Source of the DNA: Metaclostridioides mangenotii
GTDB lineage: Bacteria; Bacillota; Clostridia; Peptostreptococcales; Peptostreptococcaceae
DNA: 64,000 nucleotides
NCBI RefSeq assembly: GCF_017873185.1
Contig: NZ_JAGGJX010000002.1
Span: forward strand, 248,001 to 312,000
Reading direction: 5' to 3'
The position numbers and the translations under genes are program-made. Positions within the stretch are counted from its first letter, which is position 1, and every line of letters begins with the position of its first letter. Of this stretch, positions 51,878-60,403 are shown piece by piece. Under the pieces are notes generated by a model that did not search any database, was not told the DNA's origin, and saw only the letters and a program-made list of their open reading frames with translations.

Positions 51878-52801
51878 TTATTTAGCCAATTCTTTTACTT
51901 CATCATAACATTTTAAATCAGTATAAAGCTCAGATTTATAAGGATTACGTTTTGTTTTTCTAACCTTGTAGATCATATAAACAAATACTGTGATATTAGC
52001 AAGTAATGCAATTAAACTTACTATAAACAATGCAGTTGGATTTTGTGTTGATTTAACAGCAAATTGAGAACCGTCGATAAATGAAGGCAATGTCATTGCG
52101 AACATGCACCACAGAGCGAGTGTTTGTGCACGATGTTGTAACCAGGCGCCTTTTTTAAGTAAAAAGGCAGATACGGTAGGTGCGATGAGTAATGCCAAAC
52201 CACAGTACCAAGCATGGTCGCCTAAGCAGTTATAAGTATATGCAAAATTCCAAAGGTCGTAAGCGATAATCCAGAACCAGCACATATCTGGCCATAACAT
52301 ATCCTTACTCTTATCCTTGCTAATGCAGATACCAATCCAACCTGTAATTGTAACGATATTTAGGATTCCAGCAATACCGTTTAAGTAATTCCAAGAACCA
52401 CTGTACACCATCATTCCTTCAAATACTTCTTGTGTAAGCCCTAGTGAACCAATTTGGAAATCACGAGCAACAGCTTCAAGAATATTAATTGCAAGGATTA
52501 ATGGTGGAAAAAATAAAACCCATTTGTGATCAGTGACACCTTTTAAGTGACGGATTAACCAGAAGCCGATACATCCTGCTAAAGCAGAATATACTTTAGC
52601 GTAGTGAAACCAGTCATCTACACTTGTACCAGCAGTGGTTTTAGGCCATACAAAAATTGTAAGAACGATTGGTAAGATTATAAATAGTGTTACACCGCCC
52701 CATTTATAACGGCGGCCAATTTCGTTCAATATAATTAATATAAAGAACACAAAGAGTAACATTAGCCAATTGGATATTGGCTGTGCTTCAAATAAGAACA
52801 T
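51878..52801 (-). CDS. DUF5692-type polytopic membrane protein
   Basis: A 307-residue membrane protein; the start at 52799-52801 follows GGAGGTAACG. There are eight or more hydrophobic helices and many Trp/Tyr residues (WPDMCWFWIIAYDLWNFAYT, NCLGDHAWYCGLALLIAPT). It is divergent from hypB with 237 bp between. The shared location with HypA/HypB suggests a role with the same nickel- or redox-linked process, perhaps import of its substrate, but this is inference. Family name from memory. Confidence 0.6.
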   Translation of the reverse strand: MFLFEAQPISNWLMLLFVFFILIILNEIGRRYKWGGVTLFIILPIVLTIFVWPKTTAGTSVDDWFHYAKVYSALAGCIGFWLIRHLKGVTDHKWVLFFPPLILAINILEAVARDFQIGSLGLTQEVFEGMMVYSGSWNYLNGIAGILNIVTITGWIGICISKDKSKDMLWPDMCWFWIIAYDLWNFAYTYNCLGDHAWYCGLALLIAPTVSAFLLKKGAWLQHRAQTLALWCMFAMTLPSFIDGSQFAVKSTQNPTALFIVSLIALLANITVFVYMIYKVRKTKRNPYKSELYTDLKCYDEVKELAK

Positions 52802-53038
52802 AGCGTTACCTCCAATTAAATTTAAAGTATGAATCACGAATATTGTTACATCATACATCGTAAGATTCAGTGAGAGACGTTTAAACAAAAAGAGGATTTT
52901 GAGTAGTCTTAATTTAATATATTAATAGAGGCTTAGTGTTAGAACATCAACAATATAAGTGCTTTACATTGAATATGAAACAATATTAAGACAAAACCAA
53001 AAGAAAATCAGAACTTAAAAATGGGAGGAATAAATTAT

Positions 53039-53713
53039 ATGGAGAAGTATAAAGTACTTGAGATTAAGCAAAGTGTTTTTGAAGATAACGATAGACAAGC
53101 AGATTCACTTAGGGAAGAATTAAAAAAAGAGAAGACCTTTTTATTAAATTTAATGTCATCACCAGGCTCTGGGAAAACAACAACGGTTTTAAGAACAATT
53201 GATGCTTTAAAAGATGAAATGCGAATAGGGATTTTAGAGGCGGATATTGATTCAGATGTAGATGCACATACCGTTTCTAAAACTGGAACAAAAGTAATAC
53301 AATTGCATACTGGTGGCATGTGTCATCTTGATGCAGATATGACTAAACAAGGTCTATTAGGATTAGGAACAGAAGATGTTGATTTCGCTATCTTAGAAAA
53401 TGTGGGAAACCTAGTGTGTCCGGCAGAGTTTGATACTGGGTCATCAAAAAACGCTATGATTTTAAGCATACCAGAAGGAGATGATAAATCTCTAAAATAT
53501 CCATTAATGTTTTCTATAGTTGATGTCTTATTAATCAACAAGATGGATGTAATAGATCACTTTGAATTCGACTTAGAATCAGTAAAAGAGCATGTAAAGA
53601 AATTAAATCCTGATATTAAAATAATTCCGATCTCAGCTAGAACAGGTGATGGAATTGATGAATGGGCGGATTGGATACGTACAGAAGTGAAAAACTGGAA
53701 CGTAAATTCATAA
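53039..53713 (+). CDS. hypB: HypB, nickel-inserting GTPase
   Basis: A 224-residue SIMIBI GTPase; ATG 53039 follows GGGAGGAAT. Walker A is MSSPGSGKTTT near residue 39, the switch/metal region DIDSDVDAHTV, HTGGMCHLDADM carries the Cys-His pair that binds Ni/Zn at the dimer interface, and LLINKMDVIDH is the guanine-specificity NKxD. HypB loads Ni into hydrogenase with HypA. The N-terminal His-rich or CxxCGC Ni-storage motif is absent. An Fe-S flavoprotein gene and hypA follow in the operon; no hydrogenase is in the window. Confidence 0.93.
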   Translation: MEKYKVLEIKQSVFEDNDRQADSLREELKKEKTFLLNLMSSPGSGKTTTVLRTIDALKDEMRIGILEADIDSDVDAHTVSKTGTKVIQLHTGGMCHLDADMTKQGLLGLGTEDVDFAILENVGNLVCPAEFDTGSSKNAMILSIPEGDDKSLKYPLMFSIVDVLLINKMDVIDHFEFDLESVKEHVKKLNPDIKIIPISARTGDGIDEWADWIRTEVKNWNVNS

Positions 53714-53741
53714 AAATATAATTAATTAGGGGAGTAAATCT

Positions 53742-56429
53742 ATGGCTAGGAAGGAAAAGGTATTAGAATTTGCTAATAAGGTCAGTAGAAAAAAGATGGG
53801 GTCAAAATCTGGAATCAAGACGACAGATCCAGAATATATGGTTTTGGAGCCAGTTGTTACAGATGAAATGGCAGAGGTCGCACTATGTCTACAGATGCGC
53901 AAACCTATGAGTGCAGAGGAAGTAGCGCCTCTATGTGGTAAGTCTATAGAGGAAACGACAGAACTTTTATGGGAATTAGCAGTTGCAGGCGTTTGTTTTG
54001 TAAATGAAATAGATGGTGTTGATAAGTACTGGTATGAGACTTGGGTTCCGGGAATTATGGAAATGATGGTTAATAACAAAGAAAATGTTAAAAAGTATCC
54101 TCAAATTGCCGAGGCATTTGAAGCTTATGGAAGAGTAAGGGGGCCAAATACTGTGGGTAATTTCCCTGTAGGAATTGGCTTGATGCGCGTTATACCTATA
54201 GAGCAGGCAATTGAAGGGGAAACAAGAAGAGCATCTTACGAAGAAGTATCCAAATATTTAAAAGACAATGATATTTTCACAGTTTCAGACTGCTCTTGTC
54301 GTACTGCAAGGGAAGTTATGGGTGAGGGTTGCGGTCATTTAAAAGAAGATATGTGTATACAGATGGGTCATGCAGCTGAATACTATATTCGTACAGGTAG
54401 AGGGAGACAGATTACACGAGAAGAGGCTTTTGAGATCATTAAAAGAGCAGAAGAGAACGGATTGGTACATCAAATACCGAATCTAGATGGTTCAGGAAAG
54501 ACTCATGCGATTTGCAACTGTTGTGGGTGCTCTTGTTTATCTTTGAGAAGTGCTGAGATGTTTTTAAATCCCGATATGGTACGTTCAAATTATGTTTCAC
54601 AAGTAGATAAAGACAAATGCGTTGGGTGCGGTGAATGCGTCGAAAACTGTCAAGTTAATGCTTTAAGATTAGGACAGAAATTATGTGGTAAAACACATGT
54701 ACCTGAAAAGAAAAGAGATCTTCCACATAATACAGAGTGGGGCCCAGATAAATGGAATCCTGAGTATCGCTACAACAGACGAGATGTTGTTGATAGCGGC
54801 ACGAGTCCATGTAAAACAGAATGTCCTGCTCATATAGGTATTCAGGGGTATATAAAGTTGGCATCTCAAGGTAGGTATAAAGAGGCGCTTCAACTTATCA
54901 AATACGAAAATCCATTTCCGGCTGTATGTGGACGTATTTGCCCTAGAAAATGTGAATCTGAATGTACCAGAGGCGATATTGATGATCCAATCGCTATTGA
55001 TGAAATTAAGAAATTTATCGCAGATCAGGATTTAAACATTAAACAACGATATGTACCTGAAATAAAAAATGATTATGAAAATAAAATTGCAGTTATAGGA
55101 GGTGGACCTGCAGGGCTTTCATGTGCTTTTTACTTAGCTATTGACGGTTATAAAGTAACAGTATTTGAAAAGCAAAAATCACTCGGTGGAATGTTGACAC
55201 TGGGGATTCCATCTTTCAGACTGGAAAAAGATGTTGTAAATGCAGAAATAGATATATTAAGAGAATTAGGCGTTGAGTTCAAGACAGGTGTTGAAGTTGG
55301 AAAAGATTTAAGCATAGAAGAATTGAGGAAACAAGGTTTTGAAGCATTCTATATTGCAATCGGTGCTCAGGCAGGTAGAAAGCTAGGTATTGAAGGTGAA
55401 GATGCAAAAGGGGTTATACCAGGGGTTGATTTTGTACGAGATATAAATCTGGGAGAAGGCATAAAACTTGAAGGAAATGTAGTAGTAATTGGCGGCGGTA
55501 ATGTTGCAATTGATGTTGCAAGAAATGCTACAAGAGTAGGAGCTTCAAAGGTTGATATGTTCTGTCTTGAAACACGCGAACAGATGCCTGCACTTGACGA
55601 AGAAATTGAAGAAACGATCTCAGAAGACGTTGTGATTAATAATTCTTGGGGTCCAAAACGAATTATTACTAAAAACGATCAGGTAGTAGGTGTAGAATTC
55701 AAGAAATGTATTTCTGTACTAGATGAAAATAATAGATTTAATCCAACCTATGACGATAATGATGTAAAGATTGTCGATGCTGATAATGTATTGGTTTCAG
55801 TGGGTCAGATAATTGATTGGGGAGATTTAATTGAAGGTAGCAAAATTGAATTAAACCCTAACAACACTATAAAAGCAGATTTACTTACTTATCAAACTAG
55901 TGAGCCTGATATATTTATAGGTGGAGACGCATTAACAGGACCAAAGTTTGCTATCGATGCTATTGCAGCAGGTAAACAGGGGGCGATCTCTATTCATCGT
56001 TACGTTCAACCTGGTCAAAGTTTAACTATCGGTCGTAGCAAAAGAGAATATCATGCCCTTGATAAAACAGATTTAGATCTAGACGGATACGATCGTCTAC
56101 CAAGACAAGAAGCGCCCCATGTTGATTCAGATAAATCAAAAGAAACTTTTAAAGATCTTCGAAAAACATTTACAGAAGAGCAAATGAAGAAGGAAACAGA
56201 GCGTTGCCTTAGTTGTGGAGCTACAGTTGTAGATGAATTTATGTGCGTAGGGTGCGGAGTATGTGCTACAAAATGTAAGTTTGATGCGATTTCACTTGTT
56301 AGAAAATATGATGGTGAAGGTGCGGCTTATGAAGATTTAAAACCGATTGTGGTAAAACATATGGTTAAACGTAAGGGGAAAATCGCAGTTAAGAAAGTTA
56401 AAAATTTATTTACAGAGAAAGAGCAGTAG
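53742..56429 (+). CDS. Large Fe-S/FAD oxidoreductase, GltD-like, between hypB and hypA
   Basis: An 895-residue protein. Residues 1-270 are a helical/Fe-S region with Cys-rich VSDCSCRTAREVMGEGCGHL and HAICNCCGCSCLSLRSAEM. A ferredoxin motif follows (CVGCGECVENCQVNAL). Residues 340-450 hold the GltD-type Fe-S segment (CKTECPAHIGIQGYI, CGRICPRKCESECTRG). Then come FAD (IAVIGGGPAGLSCAFYLAID) and NADPH (VVVIGGGNVAIDVARNATRV) Rossmann motifs. The C-terminus has CLSCG and CVGCGVCATKCKFDAI clusters. It could bring electrons from NAD(P)H to a partner, perhaps the Ni enzyme matured by HypAB. GGGGAG precedes the start. Confidence 0.82.
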   Translation: MARKEKVLEFANKVSRKKMGSKSGIKTTDPEYMVLEPVVTDEMAEVALCLQMRKPMSAEEVAPLCGKSIEETTELLWELAVAGVCFVNEIDGVDKYWYETWVPGIMEMMVNNKENVKKYPQIAEAFEAYGRVRGPNTVGNFPVGIGLMRVIPIEQAIEGETRRASYEEVSKYLKDNDIFTVSDCSCRTAREVMGEGCGHLKEDMCIQMGHAAEYYIRTGRGRQITREEAFEIIKRAEENGLVHQIPNLDGSGKTHAICNCCGCSCLSLRSAEMFLNPDMVRSNYVSQVDKDKCVGCGECVENCQVNALRLGQKLCGKTHVPEKKRDLPHNTEWGPDKWNPEYRYNRRDVVDSGTSPCKTECPAHIGIQGYIKLASQGRYKEALQLIKYENPFPAVCGRICPRKCESECTRGDIDDPIAIDEIKKFIADQDLNIKQRYVPEIKNDYENKIAVIGGGPAGLSCAFYLAIDGYKVTVFEKQKSLGGMLTLGIPSFRLEKDVVNAEIDILRELGVEFKTGVEVGKDLSIEELRKQGFEAFYIAIGAQAGRKLGIEGEDAKGVIPGVDFVRDINLGEGIKLEGNVVVIGGGNVAIDVARNATRVGASKVDMFCLETREQMPALDEEIEETISEDVVINNSWGPKRIITKNDQVVGVEFKKCISVLDENNRFNPTYDDNDVKIVDADNVLVSVGQIIDWGDLIEGSKIELNPNNTIKADLLTYQTSEPDIFIGGDALTGPKFAIDAIAAGKQGAISIHRYVQPGQSLTIGRSKREYHALDKTDLDLDGYDRLPRQEAPHVDSDKSKETFKDLRKTFTEEQMKKETERCLSCGATVVDEFMCVGCGVCATKCKFDAISLVRKYDGEGAAYEDLKPIVVKHMVKRKGKIAVKKVKNLFTEKEQ

Positions 56430-56472
56430 AGAACATTAAGTAAATAGTAAAAAATAAGAGTAGGTGATTGAT

Positions 56473-56814
56473 TTGCATGAACTGGGTGTTGTAATTGAGG
56501 TTGTAAAGACTGTAGAAAAAATTGTTGTAGAGGAACAATTGAATAAAATCGATACTTTAGTTTTACAAATTGGGGAGCTATCATCAATGATTCCTAGATA
56601 TATAGAACTCTGTTATCCTGCGGCAGTCGATGGTACAATACTTCAGGATACAAAATTAGAAATTGAGGTATTACCAGGTAATGGTATTTGCAAAAATTGC
56701 AGTAAAGTTTTTAACCTCCTTAAAAATGATCGGATATGCCCAAAATGTGAAAGTAGGGAATGGGAGTTGTTGTGCGGTAGAGAGTTTATGATTAAGGAAA
56801 TTATCGCTTGTTAA
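56473..56814 (+). CDS. hypA: HypA, nickel metallochaperone
   Basis: A 113-residue protein. The start must be TTG 56473 since HypA requires M-H-E at the N-terminus for Ni binding, and here it reads (M)HELGVVIEVVKTVE; an upstream GTG at 56464 would bury it. The zinc site is CKNCSKVFNLLKNDRICPKC (two CxxC). It passes Ni to HypB. TAGGTGA is the ribosome site. It closes the hypB-oxidoreductase-hypA operon. HypCDEF are not here. Confidence 0.92.
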   Translation: MHELGVVIEVVKTVEKIVVEEQLNKIDTLVLQIGELSSMIPRYIELCYPAAVDGTILQDTKLEIEVLPGNGICKNCSKVFNLLKNDRICPKCESREWELLCGREFMIKEIIAC

Positions 56815-56907
56815 AATATATCCTGCTAAAAATATAAAAGCTTAATAGGGATTTATAAACAAAATAGGTAAAAAAGTTAAAGTAGCATAAAATAAAACTA
56901 TTAAAAA

Positions 56908-56943
56908 AATCACTAGGTAAAAAATTTACTTAGTGATTTTTTA
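56908..56943 (+). terminator. Terminator of hyp operon
   Basis: AAATCACTAGGTAAA (56908-56922) / TTTACTTAGTGATTT (56925-56939) then T. Confidence 0.8.
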
Positions 56944-56994
56944 ATTATACACATTGCTCAAGATTATATAGATATAATCATTAAAGAAATTTAA

Positions 56995-57170
56995 AACTTC
57001 CTCTAAAATAATATTAAACATAAGAGGAAGTGCAATTCCAGTCGCAAGTCCTTGTAATAATCTACCTACTAGAAGTATAAAAAAGTTGGAGATATAATCA
57101 ATAATCACACCAGCTATAAATCTAAATTAATTTCACAGGTAAAGCACATAAAAAAGAGACCACTCCTACC
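56995..57170 (-). pseudogene. Decayed second copy of the MFS efflux gene and its leader
   Basis: Bases 56995-57122 match 50455-50588 of the intact MFS gene closely (shared blocks such as CTAAAATAATATT and CTTGTAATAATCTACC). Bases 57127-57170 match its leader at 50872-50909 (AAAAAAGAGACCAC). The roughly 285 bp between are deleted, as is the rest of the gene. It is a duplicated efflux unit that has been lost. Confidence 0.75.
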
Positions 57171-57194
57171 TATGATTAATAATATTAAAACAAC

Positions 57195-57419
57195 TGATCC
57201 AAAATTTGAATACAAGGGTATAGAATTGGAACATCTGAAAGTGATGTTATAAAAATACTAGGAAAAGATTTCGAAAGAAGTAAGGATGATACAACTAATA
57301 GTATTCATTACCAAAATCATGCTTACGACAAAAGTAAAAAAGATAATGTTGGTAAACATTTTAAGATAGATCAAAACGGCAAAGTAGAAGAGATATACTT
57401 ATGTTATCAACCTTGGTAG
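57195..57419 (+). pseudogene. Lipoprotein-like C-terminal remnant
   Basis: One frame reads RIGTSESDVIKILGKDFERS, NSIHYQNHAYDKSKKDNVGK and HFKIDQNGKVEEIYLCYQPW before a stop. FEYKGIE just upstream is in another frame. The I-G-x-S-x-x-D-V-x-K-x-L-G pattern resembles small SmpA/BLIP-like lipoprotein domains. No start; truncated and frameshifted. Confidence 0.4.
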
Positions 57420-57559
57420 GTAGCTAATACTGATTTGGGATTGGATAGTCAGTAGGAGAAATAAAAATTATAATATAATACTTGTGTGATAATTATGCTA
57501 ATCTTGATGTAAACCTTGCTAAAGAGACTTCAGGTTATAGAGATTAAATAATCATAAAC

Positions 57560-57597
57560 GGAGTACTCTAAGACTATCATAGAGTACTCTTTCTTAT
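57560..57597. terminator. Bidirectional terminator
   Basis: GAGTACTCTA (57561-57570) / TAGAGTACTC (57580-57589), perfect 10-bp stem, serving the MerR gene on the minus strand. Confidence 0.7.
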
Positions 57598-57626
57598 ATT
57601 ATGAGATCTATTATTAATATATTAAA

Positions 57627-58001
57627 TTATTTACATATAATAGATTTCTGTTCTTTAATATAATAATTTATCTTGTTATCTACAATTCTAAGATAAGAAT
57701 TAAAGTTTTTTATCTCATGTTCTATATATTCCTTATGTTTTAAAAGTATATCTTCTCGCTTACATATAGTCTCAGGCCCTTTCAGGCACAAATCAACATA
57801 CTCTTTAATCTTAGATATAGGCATATTAGTATTTCTAAGACAACATATCAAATCAAGCCACTCAAAGTCATTAACATTAAAGATTCTATTACCTTGTTCA
57901 TTTCGCTTTACAAAAGGAAGTAAACCTTCTTTTTCATAATAGCGAAGAGTATGAACAGATAAATCATATTTTTCAGCGACCTCTTTAATTGTATAGTGCA
58001 T
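57627..58001 (-). CDS. MerR-family transcriptional regulator
   Basis: A 124-residue MerR protein: IKEVAEKYDLSVHTLRYYEK and NRIFNVNDFEWLDLICCLRN make the winged helix. A dimer helix (LLKHKEYIEHEIKNFNSYLR) and a short C-terminal tail ending in SIICK complete it. It resembles the small aldehyde- or thiol-responsive MerR group (AdhR/NmlR-like). AGGAGG precedes the start. It is divergent from the transketolase gene, and the intergenic region has a perfect dyad in a 19-bp spacer, so it likely activates that gene. Confidence 0.88.
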   Translation of the reverse strand: MHYTIKEVAEKYDLSVHTLRYYEKEGLLPFVKRNEQGNRIFNVNDFEWLDLICCLRNTNMPISKIKEYVDLCLKGPETICKREDILLKHKEYIEHEIKNFNSYLRIVDNKINYYIKEQKSIICK

Positions 58002-58096
58002 AATCTTACCTCCTAAAATAAATGATATTATATTATAACCTTTAGACTTAACTCTGAGTAAAGTAAAATTTAGAAAAAATTAATTTAAATTACCTA

Positions 58097-58127
58097 TTGA
58101 CTTAGAGTTCACTCTAAGCAGTATACT
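58097..58127 (+). promoter_or_regulatory. MerR-type promoter/operator of the DXS-like gene
   Basis: -35 TTGACT (58097-58102), a 19-bp spacer, -10 TATACT (58122-58127). The spacer region holds the perfect dyad CTTAGAGT-TC-ACTCTAAG (58101-58118). The over-long spacer with a central dyad is the hallmark of MerR-activated promoters. A related half-sequence, CTTTAGACTTAACTCTGAG (about 58040), may serve the divergent merR promoter. Confidence 0.8.
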
Positions 58128-58181
58128 AATCAATATAGCAAGCAAGAACAATTTAAATTATAAAATGTAGGAGATATTAAT

Positions 58182-59942
58182 ATGTCAATAAATATATTAA
58201 ATAAAATTAACGGACCACAAGATTTAAAAGGAATTTCTATTGATGAACTAAAAGTATTATCTAGTGAGATAAGAGAGAGTATAATAACAAAAGTAAGTAC
58301 AACAGGTGGGCACTTCGGACCAAACCTAGGTATGGTTGAAGCAACTATAGCACTGCACTGTGTATTTAATTCGCCAATAGATAAGATAGTTTATGATGTT
58401 TCTCATCAATCATATACACATAAAATTTTAACTGGAAGAAAGCATGCATTCATAAATCCAGATGAATATGAAAGTGTTACAGGATACACTTCACCTGATG
58501 AAAGCGAACATGATTTCTTTACAATTGGACATACATCGACTTCAGTTAGTTTAGCATGTGGTCTAGCAAAGGCTCGCGACGTAAAGGGCGGCAATGAAAA
58601 TATTATAGCAGTTATAGGTGATGGTTCTTTAAGTGGAGGAGAAGCTTATGAAGGACTAAATAACGCAGCTGCAACAGGAAAAAATATAATAATACTAGTA
58701 AACGATAATGATATGTCAATAGCAAAAAACTATGGAGGTCTCTATAAAAACTTAGCTCTACTTCGTGAGACAAATGGGAAATCAGAAAATAACTTTTTCA
58801 AATCTTTAGGATTTGATTATTATTATGTTAAAGATGGAAATAATATTGAGTCGTTAATTGAAACATTTTCAAAAGTTAAAGATACAAGTCATCCAGTAGT
58901 AGTTCATATGCACACAGTTAAAGGAAAAGGATATAAAGATTCTGAGGAAAATAAAGAAGCCTTTCATTGGATAATGCCATTTGACTTAAAAACTAAAGAA
59001 CCATTAGTTAAAAACAATAGAGAAACTTATGCAGAAATTGCAGGTGCATTTTTATCACAAAAAGCTAGAAAAGATAGTAGAGTAGTAGCAATAACAGCTG
59101 CTACTCCTGGTCCAGTTGGTTTAAGCTCATTTAGACATGAATTTAAAGATCAGTTCATAGATGTTGGAATAGCTGAGGAACATGCAATAGCACTTGCATC
59201 TGGTATAGCGTCACAAGGAGGTAAACCTGTTGCATCTTTTATTAGTTCATTTATACAAAGAACTTATGATCAATTATCTCAAGATCTTGCTATAAATAAT
59301 AACCCTGCACTTATTATGGTTTATGGTGGAGGAGTAACCGGTAGCGATGTAACACATCATGGAATATTTGATATCTCTTTAATCTCTAATATTCCAAACA
59401 TAGTCTATCTTGCTCCAACTAATAAAGAAGAATTAATTGCTATGATGGAGTGGGGAATAGAACAAGGCAAATATCCAGTGGCTATACGTGTTCCAAACAA
59501 GCGTGTATTATCAGCAAACGTTGAAGTAGAGCCAAACTTTGACAACTTAAACACTTATGAAAAAATGAAAGATGGAAGTGAAGTAGCAATAATTGGCCTA
59601 GGAAGTTTTTATAATCTGGGAGAGAAAGTACAGGAAAAATTAAAAGAAACAACAGGTATAAATGCTACATTAATAAACCCTAGATTTATAAGTGGAATAG
59701 ATAAGAATTTACTAACTGAGTTATTAGATAACCATAAGTTAGTAATAACATTAGAAGATGGAATACTTGACGGTGGATTTGGAGAAAAGATCTCAAGATT
59801 CTATGGAGATAAAGATATAAAAGTATTAAACTTTGGAGCTTCAAAAGAATTTACTGATAGCGTACCATTAAAAGAATTATATGAACGTTATCACCTAACT
59901 GATGAGTTAATAATATCAGACATAAAAAAAGCTCTTAAATAA
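58182..59942 (+). CDS. 1-deoxyxylulose-5-phosphate synthase-like transketolase
   Basis: A 586-residue ThDP enzyme. The first domain has GGHFGPNLGMVEATIALH, YDVSHQSYTHKILTGR and the ThDP/Mg loop GDGSLSGGEAYEGLNNA with NDNDMSIA. The second has IDVGIAEEHAIALASGIA and TGSDVTHHGIFDISLI. These are DXS-like, but canonical DXS is near 620 residues and reads HDGVTGADG-type sequence in the last motif. A second, regulated DXS-like protein under a MerR activator suggests a role other than housekeeping isoprenoid synthesis, for example detoxifying an aldehyde by condensation with pyruvate. That is inference. Ribosome site GTAGGAG. Confidence 0.82.
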   Translation: MSINILNKINGPQDLKGISIDELKVLSSEIRESIITKVSTTGGHFGPNLGMVEATIALHCVFNSPIDKIVYDVSHQSYTHKILTGRKHAFINPDEYESVTGYTSPDESEHDFFTIGHTSTSVSLACGLAKARDVKGGNENIIAVIGDGSLSGGEAYEGLNNAAATGKNIIILVNDNDMSIAKNYGGLYKNLALLRETNGKSENNFFKSLGFDYYYVKDGNNIESLIETFSKVKDTSHPVVVHMHTVKGKGYKDSEENKEAFHWIMPFDLKTKEPLVKNNRETYAEIAGAFLSQKARKDSRVVAITAATPGPVGLSSFRHEFKDQFIDVGIAEEHAIALASGIASQGGKPVASFISSFIQRTYDQLSQDLAINNNPALIMVYGGGVTGSDVTHHGIFDISLISNIPNIVYLAPTNKEELIAMMEWGIEQGKYPVAIRVPNKRVLSANVEVEPNFDNLNTYEKMKDGSEVAIIGLGSFYNLGEKVQEKLKETTGINATLINPRFISGIDKNLLTELLDNHKLVITLEDGILDGGFGEKISRFYGDKDIKVLNFGASKEFTDSVPLKELYERYHLTDELIISDIKKALK

Positions 59943-59977
59943 ACTTAAAGTTAGAATATATTGTTGATTAGATTTAT

Positions 59978-60009
59978 AGGTATCAAATTAAAAAGTTGAT
60001 ACCTTTTGG
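59978..60009 (+). terminator. Terminator after DXS-like gene
   Basis: AGGTATCAA (59978-59986) / TTGATACCT (59996-60004) then T. Confidence 0.75.
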
Positions 60010-60049
60010 TAGCTTATACATCAGTATCAAAATTATTATATAGAAAATA

Positions 60050-60102
60050 AAATGTGGATGTTTCAAAAGTGATTATAATTCACTTTTGAAACATCCACAT
60101 TT
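60050..60102. repeat. Perfect 23-bp inverted repeat
   Basis: Arms 60050-60072 and 60080-60102 are exact reverse complements around a 7-nt loop (TTATAAT). Left arm starts AAATGTGGATG and ends AAAAGTGA. Much longer than other terminators here and without a T-run beyond three; could be a terminator for the minus-strand remnant at 60110 or a small transposable-type repeat. Confidence 0.8.
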
Positions 60103-60109
60103 ATAATAC

Positions 60110-60211
60110 TCATAATATTTTAAAGTCTTCAATTTCCTTATTGGATAGACCTTTATAATAAGATAAATGATTTTTTAGGATAAATTTTTTATCTGTATCG
60201 GAAAACCTCAT
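60110..60211 (-). pseudogene. Short minus-strand coding remnant
   Basis: A 33-codon frame (MRFSDTDKKFILKNHLSYYK, then GLSNKEIEDFKIL) ends right at the 23-bp inverted repeat. Protein-like but lacking a ribosome site. Probably the end of a lost gene. Bases 60212-60403 are AT-rich and otherwise empty. Confidence 0.25.
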
Positions 60212-60403
60212 ATATAAATTCTATACTAATAAATTTTTTATATTTCTTTTTAAAAAATTATATAAAAAGTTTATTAGTATTTCTTTTCTTATATAAATAT
60301 TTTATTTTTGTATATGTGACTTTGTCACTGTTATATGAATCTAATTGAATTACTATCTAGATATAGATATTTATAAAATATGAAATTATATGGAGGGATA
60401 TAG

